Translations under genes and position numbers: made by a program
DNA from: Nostoc punctiforme NIES-2108
GTDB lineage: Bacteria > Cyanobacteriota > Cyanobacteriia > Cyanobacteriales > Nostocaceae
Direction of reading: 5' to 3'
Length of the DNA: 57,670 bases
Assembly: GCA_003326195.1 (NCBI GenBank)
Contig: LXQE01000152.1
Span: forward strand, 710 to 58,379
Notes under the pieces: model-generated
Databases searched by the model: none
Seen by the model: only the letters and a program-made list of their open reading frames with translations
What the model was told of the DNA's origin: nothing
In this document: positions 7,980 to 17,285 of the stretch, one piece after another
Numbering within the stretch: position 1 is the stretch's first letter
Layout: every line of letters starts with the position of its first letter

Positions 7980-9159
7980 AATTTTTATCTTTAATCTTAA
8001 TATAATAATTTGCTGTGTGTAGAGAAGTTTTCTCAATGGAGAAAAGATTTTCTATCCATCCTCTAGATTTAAATTTTATAGTTTGCATTTTGCTAGGAAA
8101 TTGAATCAATTCTCCAATAGCCTCAGTCCACTCTGATGCAACTCTAGAACGCACCCACCCCACGCCACCTTCAGCTACCTCATCATGTAGCCCTACTTTG
8201 TCGGAAATTAAAACCGGACATCCACAGGCTAGAGACTCGACAACAACATTGCCAAAGTTTTCATGACGGCTGGGCAAGACAAACAAATTAGCAGCAGAGT
8301 ATATGGCTAGCAATTTCTTAGGTTCGCATCTTTCAATAAAAATAACTCTGTCTGATAGGTTTGCTGCTTGAAACTGCTGCTGTAGTTTTGCTTTAGTGCC
8401 ATCATCATCGCCACCAACAAAAACCATCCGCCAGTTAAGGTTTCGTAAGGGTGCTAAAGCTTGAGGTAATAAATCTAACCCTTTTTTGTGGTGGAGACGA
8501 CCTACATTCAAAAGTACAAAGTCATCTTCACTAAGGTTTTGAGATTTACGCCATATTTTTGCTTCTTCTAAAGCAGGTTGCCAAAACTCAGTGTTTAAGC
8601 CGTTGGGAATGATAAAAGATTTTCCCGGTAGTTTTAGCCAAAGACACTCTTGTAATTCTTGCTTGCTAGTGTAGTGGATACCAGCTGCATTTGTCATATT
8701 GAAGCGTTCTTGCCATAAATAATACAGTATTTTTTTAGCTGTTTTTTGCTGCCAGGAGTAAGGCCCAAGTGCGCCTCTAGGCGACACTACATAGGGAACA
8801 CCTTGATGTTTGGCAGCTTTGCAAGCCGCTCCACTAGTACGCTGCCAAACACCTGTGATATGGATAATGTCAAATTCCCTGGCTCTTGCTATTACTGCTT
8901 GTTCCATACCTGGACAATGAATACCCATTCCTGGTTCTTGCTGAAAATATGTGACTTTGACTCCATTACGCATGACTGGCTGGTTAAGGGGCAATTCTGG
9001 TTGATTATTTAGCCCAGCATTAGAAGTAAACACTTCTACTTCATGACCAATGGTGGCTAATCCTTCGCAAAGTTGGCTAACGCTAAGTACAGGCCCCCCA
9101 AATTGCCAAGCAGGGGCATAAACCGGGATGTAGTGTAGAATCTTGAGTTGGTTTTGCAT
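7972..9159 (-). CDS. Glycosyltransferase family 4
   Basis: This 395-aa retaining GT-B enzyme has an N-terminal domain ILHYIPVYAPAWQFGGP with a Gly-rich acceptor loop. The C-terminal domain has FVLLNVGRLHHKKGLDLLPQ, cut here as LLNVGRLHHKKG, and a complete E-x7-E motif (ENFGNVVVE) in the nucleotide-sugar site. It is full length for GT4. Its 3' end overlaps the start of the downstream FkbM gene by 8 bases, consistent with translational coupling. The sugar specificity is not predictable from sequence. Confidence 0.9.
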   Translation of the reverse strand: MQNQLKILHYIPVYAPAWQFGGPVLSVSQLCEGLATIGHEVEVFTSNAGLNNQPELPLNQPVMRNGVKVTYFQQEPGMGIHCPGMEQAVIARAREFDIIHITGVWQRTSGAACKAAKHQGVPYVVSPRGALGPYSWQQKTAKKILYYLWQERFNMTNAAGIHYTSKQELQECLWLKLPGKSFIIPNGLNTEFWQPALEEAKIWRKSQNLSEDDFVLLNVGRLHHKKGLDLLPQALAPLRNLNWRMVFVGGDDDGTKAKLQQQFQAANLSDRVIFIERCEPKKLLAIYSAANLFVLPSRHENFGNVVVESLACGCPVLISDKVGLHDEVAEGGVGWVRSRVASEWTEAIGELIQFPSKMQTIKFKSRGWIENLFSIEKTSLHTANYYIKIKDKNYA

Positions 9160-9162
9160 TAT

Positions 9163-11034
9163 TTAGCTATGCTTTTGCAGATAAAACCCAAGGCTCGTCA
9201 GTGCCCAGTAACGACGAACTTGTTTTGCCGGATCGCCAATTTTTAAATCATGTTCTACTTGGTCGGCATTCAGATGAAAGCCGTGAGCTTGATTAAGGTG
9301 AGTAAAAGCTGCGTGTAAATAGTCTCGCAGAGGGCCGCTTAAATACATTGCATAATCTAAATCGAAGCCTGTTTTCTGATGGTGCAGAGCGTGCTGTAAG
9401 CTTGGCGGAATCTGACTAGATAGAAGGGGCTTTTTCTTTTTTTTAGTTGTTCGTTTATCACGCCAAGGAATTTGAATTACTTTTTCCATATACCGCCTAC
9501 CTAAATAGGGTACGCGTAGTTCTTGCTGATTCGCCATTGTCGCCCAGTCGCTATCTCTTAGTAAGGTATTTCTTAGGTAGCCTTGAATTTCACCAAGAGA
9601 AATTAAAGTTTCCACATCAAGATTGGGTTTGCTGTCTGTTTCATCATCCCGATTTGCCACTGGATTGTAAAAATCTGATGCTACAGGCAAAAAGGCAGAT
9701 ATTTGATTAGGGGTAAAGAAACGCCGTGTTTCTATTAGCATTCTGGAAGGCGAATCTATTTGCTGGAATAAAAGATTTAATCTTTCTTTATAAATAGAAT
9801 GCTTACGCCAGCCCTTGATATTTTCTATCCAAGGCAGAAGTAGAGACTTCATATCACCCAAACACTTTCCTAATTGATATAACTTTGCTATGGAAGCAAA
9901 ATGAGGATAGCCACCATGTAACTCATCTGCACCACAACCACTAAGAACAACAGTTATGTCGTGTTGTAATGAAGCTCTAGAAATAAGATAAATATTTGTA
10001 CCATCTGATGAGGGTTGATCCATTGCTATAAAGCTATCAACTAACCAAGTATTTAGTGTTTCCTGAGATAGGTAGGCTACATGATGTTTTAGCTGGAGTT
10101 TTTGTGCAGTCATAGCTGCCAAATTACTCTCATCTTTAGTAGAGTCTTGTAAATCAAAGGTAAAAGTAGAGAGACGACCTTGCATAACTGGAGCTAACAT
10201 ACTAGCAAGCGCTGTACTGTCTATTCCGGCTGACAAAAATAAACCCACAGGAACATCAGCAATAATCTGCTCTTTGAGAGTATGTAACAAAACTTCGGTA
10301 TGACTTGTGTGAGAAGTCGGTTCCCGTGTGTGATTGCGTGCGTGTTGAGCTAAATTCCAATAACGAATAGGGGTAGATATAGTAGCTAAGTCTGTACGCA
10401 AATCAATATAAGCATAATGAGCAGGGGGAAAAGCTTTAATCGCTTGTCTGATAGTACGCGGCTCTTGGACACTGCCATATATTAAATACTCATCGATACT
10501 CTGCTTGTCCCAGTCTTTTGCTACTAATCCACACCTCATTAATGCTCGTACTTCCGATGCTAAAGCGATGCCTCCGCCGCGAGTTTGAGCATAGTATAGT
10601 GGTTTAATTCCAATGTGATCTCGTGCTACTAATAGGCGTTGTTGAATAGAGTCAAACAATAAAAAAGCAAACATACCGTCTAAGCGTTCCACTATTTGCT
10701 CACCCCAGACACGATAACCTAATAACAAAACTTCTGTATCACTATGAGAGGTAAACTCTACACCCTGTGCTTTTAATTCTTGACGTAGTTCTGAGAAGTT
10801 ATAAATTTCCCCGTTAAAAATAATCACATTACCCGTTTTTGCATCTACCATAGGCTGATGCCCAGCAGGACTAAGGTCAATAATTGCCAAACGAGTATGC
10901 AGTAGATGAATGTGGTTCGCTCCTACAGTTCTTTGCCACGTACCTTGGGAATCAGGGCCTCGATGATGCAGAGCAGCTAAGACATTTGATAAATTAAAAT
11001 CTTCTCTGCCTATGTAACCACATATACCACACAT
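9163..11034 (-). CDS. asnB: Asparagine synthase-type glutamine amidotransferase
   Basis: The frame is open to 11193, but the correct start is the ATG at 11034 because the protein must begin MCGICGYIG: Cys2 becomes the N-terminal nucleophile of the GATase-2 domain after Met removal. This gives 623 aa. The glutaminase half (residues ~1-210) is followed by the ATP-pyrophosphatase half with the PP-loop as FLSAGIDSTAL and GCGADELHGGY. AsnB homologues in polysaccharide loci are thought to amidate uronic-acid carboxyls or aminate sugars rather than make asparagine; that role is inference from context. Confidence 0.9.
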   Translation of the reverse strand: MCGICGYIGREDFNLSNVLAALHHRGPDSQGTWQRTVGANHIHLLHTRLAIIDLSPAGHQPMVDAKTGNVIIFNGEIYNFSELRQELKAQGVEFTSHSDTEVLLLGYRVWGEQIVERLDGMFAFLLFDSIQQRLLVARDHIGIKPLYYAQTRGGGIALASEVRALMRCGLVAKDWDKQSIDEYLIYGSVQEPRTIRQAIKAFPPAHYAYIDLRTDLATISTPIRYWNLAQHARNHTREPTSHTSHTEVLLHTLKEQIIADVPVGLFLSAGIDSTALASMLAPVMQGRLSTFTFDLQDSTKDESNLAAMTAQKLQLKHHVAYLSQETLNTWLVDSFIAMDQPSSDGTNIYLISRASLQHDITVVLSGCGADELHGGYPHFASIAKLYQLGKCLGDMKSLLLPWIENIKGWRKHSIYKERLNLLFQQIDSPSRMLIETRRFFTPNQISAFLPVASDFYNPVANRDDETDSKPNLDVETLISLGEIQGYLRNTLLRDSDWATMANQQELRVPYLGRRYMEKVIQIPWRDKRTTKKKKKPLLSSQIPPSLQHALHHQKTGFDLDYAMYLSGPLRDYLHAAFTHLNQAHGFHLNADQVEHDLKIGDPAKQVRRYWALTSLGFYLQKHS

Positions 11035-11128
11035 ACGTTTAAGAGATTTGATTGGTAGACTGAGCAAGATAACTGTGATTTTGAGCAGAGTTGTTGAGTT
11101 ATTCTCGAATGGCAATTCAGAAAACTTT

Positions 11129-12226
11129 TCATACGTTAGATACTTGCAATATTTGGTCGCAAATCTGATGACACCTCCGCTCAAAATTTTCATAAGAAAA
11201 ATAGTCTAATCCTTGCGGTATTATTCCTTTAGGACGCTTCAACGCCTCTAAAATTCCCGCCTTTACTTCTTCTAGGTCATCAGGATTAACAAGAATACCT
11301 AATAAACCATTTCGTACTGCCTCACGACTGCCATCAACCTTACTCGCAACTACAGGTATGCCACAAGCCATTGCTTCTAAAAAAACAAAGCCAAATCCTT
11401 CTCCCTTACTTGGCATCACATAAACATCTGCTAGGCGATAGTGGTCGGCTTTTTTGGCTTCAGAAATAAATCCTGTAAAAATCACTTGTTCCTGAAGATT
11501 AAGCGATCGCACTTTCTGTTCTAATCTCTCTCTATCAGATCCTTCTCCCACTATTAAGTAGGCTAAATTAGGAATTATTTCGCTCAATTTAGGTAGCAGC
11601 TCGATTATGACATCAAACCCCTTATATCGTTCATAAGAGTCCAAACGTCCCAATGTCATCAGAACTATCTTGTCTTTCAGTCCATATCGGGAAAGAAGTT
11701 CAGAATTTTTATCATCATGCCCATACTGTTCGAGGGCGATCGCATTTGGCAGTAAAAATTGTTGTACCTTGGGTATCTTTGCCCAGGATTGAAAGCGATC
11801 TAATGTAATTTGGCTGATAGAGACAACACAATCTACTGCTGGAAGACAATAGTTGACTAGCTTGCTATAAGGCTTCCAGGCTTCGATGCCATAGATTTCT
11901 AAGAGTATAGGCGCTTTTGTCCACAGTTTAACTAGGCAGGCAAGCGGCAGCATGTAAAGATGGCCGCAGACAATTAGATCGAATTTGGTGTTGGCTCTGA
12001 TGGTATGGAAAATGGTATGAATATAAGCGAACTTACTTTCTATTCCTGAGATAATATATGTGAGTTTTTGGGGCAAAGCCTCAATACGATCGACAACGCG
12101 TCTTGGAATAGCAACCACTTCATCACAAGTCTTGTTACTACAGAGACAGGTAATGAAGTCTCGATTGTACTGTGAGATACCCCCTCGTCCTCCAAAGGCA
12201 TCTGTTAACAGAAAAAATATTCTCAT
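11129..12226 (-). CDS. Glycosyltransferase family 4
   Basis: This 365-aa protein starts MRIFFLLTDAFGGRGGISQ, a Gly-rich acceptor-side loop as in many GT4 enzymes. The donor-side half has LMTLGRLDSYERYKGFD and the retaining E-x7-E as EGFGFVFLE, followed by AMACGIPVVAS. It is complete in length. It lies upstream of the AsnB-like gene (94 bases from its true start) and downstream of the putative polymerase gene, so it belongs to the EPS assembly set. Confidence 0.9.
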   Translation of the reverse strand: MRIFFLLTDAFGGRGGISQYNRDFITCLCSNKTCDEVVAIPRRVVDRIEALPQKLTYIISGIESKFAYIHTIFHTIRANTKFDLIVCGHLYMLPLACLVKLWTKAPILLEIYGIEAWKPYSKLVNYCLPAVDCVVSISQITLDRFQSWAKIPKVQQFLLPNAIALEQYGHDDKNSELLSRYGLKDKIVLMTLGRLDSYERYKGFDVIIELLPKLSEIIPNLAYLIVGEGSDRERLEQKVRSLNLQEQVIFTGFISEAKKADHYRLADVYVMPSKGEGFGFVFLEAMACGIPVVASKVDGSREAVRNGLLGILVNPDDLEEVKAGILEALKRPKGIIPQGLDYFSYENFERRCHQICDQILQVSNV

Positions 12227-12302
12227 TTTTTAAAACAATAATAAATTTTATTAATTAAAGTCTTTATCAAAAGTGTTCGGACTACTTTTATATGATTCAT
12301 TT

Positions 12303-13742
12303 CTAGGCTTTTTCATGTACATTTTTAATTTTTTTTGTTGTTGCTTCTAGCACAAATATCAAACCCCATATCAACAAGCCATCTCTAATAAAATTGTAAG
12401 TGATAATGCTGATGCATCCAAGAATGCTTGGAGCATAAAGTACAGAGCAAGTGTAAGCAAAAGATATCCTTAAAGTTATTCTTAGTAATTGGTTTTTTAA
12501 CCTGCCAATATATCCACTCAGTTTTGTTAAGTAGAAAGACATAATTAGTGAAAACATAAAAACTGCTCCATAGCCTCCTCTCTCAAAAGCATCAGCCATA
12601 GAAGTTATAGGTGCGTTAGTAAATTGAGTTATATCTACACCATATTCATCTCTTAATCTTTCCCCTCCATCATCCATAGGCTTTTTGTCGCTTATAATTT
12701 TGGGTATAAATAGTGTTGTAATACGTTCAAAGTTGCGTAACCCAATATAAGATCCAGTCTCAACAACATGATCGATTACTATTTGTCCTGTAGGCTCTGC
12801 AATTCTCGTGAAAGTACTATAAAGAGGATCATCATAATCAGATCCCGTTGCTTCTAAATTTCCAGTGGCAGCTTTACCTATGAGTTCTGCACGAGTAACT
12901 AGATTTATAGAGTCACTAAAATCTAAATTTCCTCTAACATTACCAATTGTAATAGTAAAAAATAAAACAAATGGAATTGAAATTATAATGAATTTAATTA
13001 TATCTTTAGACTTAAGATTTGAATAAAAGCTTCCTAAAATAGTATAAATAAGCATACGAATACTAAAGCCACGTCCACCAGTTAGACTAGCTACCAGCAT
13101 AGAAAAAATCAAAATTATTAAACTAACAATATTTGATTGATTGAGGATTGGGCGACTTAAGCGAACTCCTAAGAATAAAAAGAACAAGTACTGTAATGTG
13201 CTAAAAGCAGTTAAAAAGTATAATGGGCTTCCAGTTTCCACTGCGTTCCCGATCTGTTGCCTAGCGAAAAAACCACCACTTAAATAATTGACAACCATAA
13301 AAAATACAAAAATAGCACCAGTTATTTGAAATCCTTTATAAGTTAATTCATTTGTGATTTTTTCATTATGATTTAAGCATTTAGATGGATTTTTTTTAAA
13401 AGGTTTAGCAATTGAAGTACCTACTAAACTTCCCCAAATTACTAGGTTAATCAAAACCATTGTAACTATGGTGTGTTTACCAATATCGAAGCCTTTTGGA
13501 GATAATAAATATACACAACCTAAGAACCCGATAACCCAACAAATGAATTGACTGATTGAATAGCTTATTGATAGCATCCGAGTTTCTAAACTTCCATCTA
13601 ATAATGACAAATACATCATCATAATTAAAGGGATAGTAGCGAAAATTCCCAAAGATAATTCAAAAAGACTAAAAAGACTTGTAATAGCTGAAGATATTAG
13701 TAGGAATACTAATATTGTGCCTATATAAGAAAGCTTATTCAT
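12303..13742 (-). CDS. Putative polysaccharide repeat-unit polymerase (Wzy-like)
   Basis: This 479-aa integral membrane protein has ten or more hydrophobic helices and Lys-rich cytoplasmic loops. A larger hydrophilic region at residues ~260-370 contains RNFERITTLFIPKIISDKKP in part and DEYGVDITQFTNAP. Such a large non-membrane loop, GGRGFSIRML before it, and position next to wzx-like and GT genes fit the very divergent Wzy/O-antigen polymerase class. Sequence similarity in this class is weak, so the call rests on topology and context. Wzy would join flipped repeat units at the outer face of the inner membrane. Confidence 0.65.
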   Translation of the reverse strand: MNKLSYIGTILVFLLISSAITSLFSLFELSLGIFATIPLIMMMYLSLLDGSLETRMLSISYSISQFICWVIGFLGCVYLLSPKGFDIGKHTIVTMVLINLVIWGSLVGTSIAKPFKKNPSKCLNHNEKITNELTYKGFQITGAIFVFFMVVNYLSGGFFARQQIGNAVETGSPLYFLTAFSTLQYLFFLFLGVRLSRPILNQSNIVSLIILIFSMLVASLTGGRGFSIRMLIYTILGSFYSNLKSKDIIKFIIISIPFVLFFTITIGNVRGNLDFSDSINLVTRAELIGKAATGNLEATGSDYDDPLYSTFTRIAEPTGQIVIDHVVETGSYIGLRNFERITTLFIPKIISDKKPMDDGGERLRDEYGVDITQFTNAPITSMADAFERGGYGAVFMFSLIMSFYLTKLSGYIGRLKNQLLRITLRISFAYTCSVLYAPSILGCISIITYNFIRDGLLIWGLIFVLEATTKKIKNVHEKA

Positions 13743-13935
13743 TGGGGTAACTGTAGTATTTTTTTATTTATAATCCTATATTCATTTACTTGAAAACGAG
13801 ATATAAATCATCAATTTGTAATTTAGGTTTGATGTTAACATTGACGAAATAAATCCATTTAATTATTGAAAAACCAAGCTAACTTGAATGTTTTTGAAGA
13901 GGATAAAACTTAGTTTTTAGCATACCTAGCAAGAC

Positions 13936-15471
13936 TCAAGTCGGATGCCTATAGCTTAAAGATGTAAATTTATGAAATAGTTTAATTAGTCTGTAACGCA
14001 CATCCATAGATAAATATTGCCATTGCCATAAGTATAGTCCTATCAAAATTATTCCTCCAACTATTGATGCAATTAACGGACTCAACCAATATAGTCCTAC
14101 AGATATATAAGTCAACCCCACTATAACAACAGAAGAAAAAGCTAAAGTGATTTTAGTAAAGTTTAGATTACCGCCCAGACCTTTAACTTCTATAAAGGTG
14201 TAAATTGTTGCCATTATCACTGAACCAATTATTTCACTAAAAACTATTGCTATCCCCACAGCAACCAAGCCATATTTAGCCAAAAAAAGGCTAGTTATGC
14301 CTAAAATAATTGTTGTTTGCACAATTGCAATTGTTGTTTGTGCTTGTATGTGATTGATGCCCATTAAATAAACAGTCAGAGGATTACCAAAATTTTTTAA
14401 TGAAATAGACCAAGCTAATAAGAGATACAGTAACCAGTTAAAATTAATTTGTCCACGTGTCCAATATAAGTAAATCGGCTCTATCAATGGCAAAGTAAGT
14501 ACTAATCCAAGATTGATTAATGTGCCACCTACCCACCATGAAGCACAAATCATACCTATTAGTTTCTCATGCTCTCTTTGGGCGTGATAACGAATCATTT
14601 CTGGTATTAAGGGTTGAGTAACAATTGTAGTACCTAACAAGAAAGTGTTAACAAGAGTTCGCATAGTGTTGAGCATAGGAAGTAATGTTACTCCAGCAAT
14701 GCCAGAGACAAATAAAGCTAATCCATTGTTTTGAAACTGTAATAAAAATCCTACGCCTATAATAAAAAATGATTTACTCAAATTAGCCAATGCAATTTTC
14801 CAATTACCACCAACCCAAAAAGGATATAAATGTTGAAAAATTTTATATATATCCCAAAATAGTAACACGTAAATAAATAATGTAACGATACTACTAAATA
14901 TACAAGCTACAAGTATATTGCCACCTAAAACTACAGTTATTAAAATACTGGCTATATTAAAAAAACGGGTAATAATTCCCCAAGTTGTAAACCTAACATA
15001 CAATCCTGATGGTAAGTATAAACGACCTAGAATACCACCAACAGAGCCGCTTAATAGCCATGTTAGTATTAAAATAATTAATCCTAATCCAATTTCTTGG
15101 TTTTTCGTTTGCAATGCAATATTGCCTATAAGTTTTCCTGTCAGATTAAAAGTAAAGATTAGAATTGCTACAAATAATTCCAAAAAACCTAATATAACTG
15201 CTATTCTAATGCCAGAGGCTAAAATAACTTTAACTTTTAATGGTTCTGAAGAGTAAAACTTAGATATTTCATTGCCTATATAATTCTGATGACCAACATC
15301 AATAGTTTGCAATAAGCTAGTTAATGCTGTTAAACCTAACCACAAACCGTAATTATCAACACCCCAAAACTTAATAAGAATAGGAACAAGGATAATTGTT
15401 TGTAATAAGCCTATTGTGAAAGACACAGTACCGATGATGGTTCCAGCAAAAGCTCGTTTTTCTACACTCAT
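13936..15471 (-). CDS. Polysaccharide flippase (Wzx-like, MOP superfamily)
   Basis: This 511-aa protein is almost entirely hydrophobic with about 12-14 predicted membrane helices. It begins with the MOP-type pattern AFAGTIIGTVSFTIGLLQTI, quoted in part as GTIIGTVSFTIG, followed by ILIKFWGVDNYGLWLGL, typical of Wzx/RfbX proteins. It should move the undecaprenyl-linked repeat unit across the inner membrane. It is the only flippase candidate in the locus, which supports a Wzx/Wzy-dependent pathway together with the Wzc-like protein at 23441. Confidence 0.85.
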   Translation of the reverse strand: MSVEKRAFAGTIIGTVSFTIGLLQTIILVPILIKFWGVDNYGLWLGLTALTSLLQTIDVGHQNYIGNEISKFYSSEPLKVKVILASGIRIAVILGFLELFVAILIFTFNLTGKLIGNIALQTKNQEIGLGLIILILTWLLSGSVGGILGRLYLPSGLYVRFTTWGIITRFFNIASILITVVLGGNILVACIFSSIVTLFIYVLLFWDIYKIFQHLYPFWVGGNWKIALANLSKSFFIIGVGFLLQFQNNGLALFVSGIAGVTLLPMLNTMRTLVNTFLLGTTIVTQPLIPEMIRYHAQREHEKLIGMICASWWVGGTLINLGLVLTLPLIEPIYLYWTRGQINFNWLLYLLLAWSISLKNFGNPLTVYLMGINHIQAQTTIAIVQTTIILGITSLFLAKYGLVAVGIAIVFSEIIGSVIMATIYTFIEVKGLGGNLNFTKITLAFSSVVIVGLTYISVGLYWLSPLIASIVGGIILIGLYLWQWQYLSMDVRYRLIKLFHKFTSLSYRHPT

Positions 15472-15603
15472 AAAATAGTAAAAAAAATCAGTAGTGGTAA
15501 TTACATCTCAATATTATTCATAAATAAATTATTTTCACGCTATCACTTTATTAAACTTTTAAATAAATGAATTTTAGTCTATATAATCATTTATTTAGAT
15601 GGG

Positions 15604-16293
15604 CTAGATTATTTTTTTAGAAAGCATTAAAATTTCATAGCCAAACAAATTAGGATTCCATCTACAACTCTGTTTATCCAAAGTTTGCCTCGTCTTGGAA
15701 CCGACTAACTTATTAAGTACACTACCTAATGGTAAACCACCACTAACTAAACACTTTTCTATTTTTAGTTGAGGAACTGGTTCAATTAAGTATTGAGGAG
15801 CAGTATAGAAAGTATAAAAATGCAAGTGAGTTTTATCCATTACTCCCCCATCTGTATATTCAAACTTACCTAAAGCTATTTGCAAGCGATAACGCCAGTT
15901 AGCAATATTAGGCAGAGCAATAATAACTTTTCCACCTATTTTTAAATAGGGCAATAATTTCTGTATAACTGCTATTGGATCAACTAAATGTTCTAATACA
16001 TGAATAAAACTGAGTACATCAAAATTTTTATAGGTTAATGTCGGTAACACATCTCTTTCAACATCTATACAGATGCAATAATCCAACTTTTGAATAGCTT
16101 CCCTGTACTCGGCTTCTGAGCAAGTAATACCAGTTACATGAGTTTCAGGATAAACTGAACGGATTAGCTTTCCTGTGTCGCCAGCACCGCAGCCAATATC
16201 TAAAATAGTGCGATCACTCTCATCTATAAACTGTAAAATTGATGCATTTCCACAATTGCTGTAAAGCGAGTTGCTATTAAGTGGTTTGAGCAT
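15604..16293 (-). CDS. Class I SAM-dependent methyltransferase
   Basis: This 229-aa Methyltransf_11/23-type protein has motif I as ILDIGCGAGDTGKL near residue 30 and motifs II/III as FDVLSFIHVLEHLVDP and LKIGGKVIIALPNIANW, quoted in short form. The length is normal and the frame intact. Its place among glycosyltransferases suggests it modifies the polysaccharide or a nucleotide sugar, but the acceptor cannot be deduced. It is preceded by the GT2 gene at 16311 with a 17-base gap. Confidence 0.85.
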   Translation of the reverse strand: MLKPLNSNSLYSNCGNASILQFIDESDRTILDIGCGAGDTGKLIRSVYPETHVTGITCSEAEYREAIQKLDYCICIDVERDVLPTLTYKNFDVLSFIHVLEHLVDPIAVIQKLLPYLKIGGKVIIALPNIANWRYRLQIALGKFEYTDGGVMDKTHLHFYTFYTAPQYLIEPVPQLKIEKCLVSGGLPLGSVLNKLVGSKTRQTLDKQSCRWNPNLFGYEILMLSKKII

Positions 16294-16310
16294 AAATACA
16301 ATCCTTATTA

Positions 16311-17285
16311 TTAATTTGGTGGTAAAATAAAGCCTTTCTGTCTACGCGCAGCCCATCTCTGGGGTAACGTTTTCAACATGGCCCAGAATGTTTTATCAAA
16401 GCCCGTAACTTGATTTACAGCCCTAACAATAGTTAGAGCCTCTGATAAATATCCTCTAAGAGCAAGTTTGAAGGCAAACCACAGATGAAACTGCATAATG
16501 TGCGATGCCCAATTTGGTGCTGACTTAAGATTTCTGACATAAGGATTGGCCAAGAGCATCTTTACCATTTCAGATCCTTCTATGGAAGTACTGAGATTTT
16601 TTCCATTGGCAACTGAGAGTTGTTCTTCGTGAACTCTAATAGCTGCCACATTGACTCTAGAAATAAGGATTGGGCTACAACAAGCAACTCGATATATCCA
16701 TTCCCAGTCTGCTGCATGTCGCCAGTCTGCTCTAAAATCACCGACTCGTTTCTGAAGACTCTTTTTAAAAAACATTGCAGTGATATTGCCATTGATACTC
16801 CCGAATCTAAGTAATAATGGAACACTTTGCTCGGGTTGCAATATTTGAGTTTCTTTCGCTATGTAATCATAATAAAAGTTTTGAGCATTAGGCAATATTT
16901 CTCCATCTGCATTAACTGAATATGTAGAAGATAATATAAGATTGGCCTCTGAGTATTGTTGAATTGCATTGATATTAGTCTCTAGGCAATGGGGTAAGAA
17001 AAAATCATCAGTGCAAATAATTGTTATGTATTCACCATTGCAGTGCTTAATAGCTTGATTAAGATTAGCAAAAAGACCTATATTCTGAGGGTTATAATAA
17101 ATGTTTACTTTCGGTAGTGCGGCATATTTTTGTAATAAATCTTTTGTATCTTCAGAAGAATGATCATCTGCTATAATTAATTCCCAGTTTTGATAGGTTT
17201 GCTGTAAAACACTATCAATGGCTTGAGCCAAGTATTTTTTACGATTGTATACAGGCAGAATAATTGATACTAAAGGTTCTGTCAT
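16311..17285 (-). CDS. Glycosyltransferase family 2
   Basis: This 324-aa GT-A enzyme starts with VSIILPVYNRKKYLAQAIDS and has LIIADDHSSEDT for nucleotide binding. The metal site is ITIICTDDFFLPHCLE, near residue 95. The middle WRHAADWEWIYRVA matches the acceptor region of repeat-unit GT2 enzymes. The C-terminal part is basic and partly amphipathic, suggesting peripheral membrane association. The stop is directly adjacent to the next gene start (17286), so the genes are tightly coupled. Sugar specificity is unknown. Confidence 0.9.
   Translation of the reverse strand: MTEPLVSIILPVYNRKKYLAQAIDSVLQQTYQNWELIIADDHSSEDTKDLLQKYAALPKVNIYYNPQNIGLFANLNQAIKHCNGEYITIICTDDFFLPHCLETNINAIQQYSEANLILSSTYSVNADGEILPNAQNFYYDYIAKETQILQPEQSVPLLLRFGSINGNITAMFFKKSLQKRVGDFRADWRHAADWEWIYRVACCSPILISRVNVAAIRVHEEQLSVANGKNLSTSIEGSEMVKMLLANPYVRNLKSAPNWASHIMQFHLWFAFKLALRGYLSEALTIVRAVNQVTGFDKTFWAMLKTLPQRWAARRQKGFILPPN

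Noticed and set aside
9163..11193. Longer 676-aa reading of the AsnB-like protein
   Set aside because: The catalytic Cys must directly follow the initiator Met (MCGICGYIG), which fixes the start at 11034.
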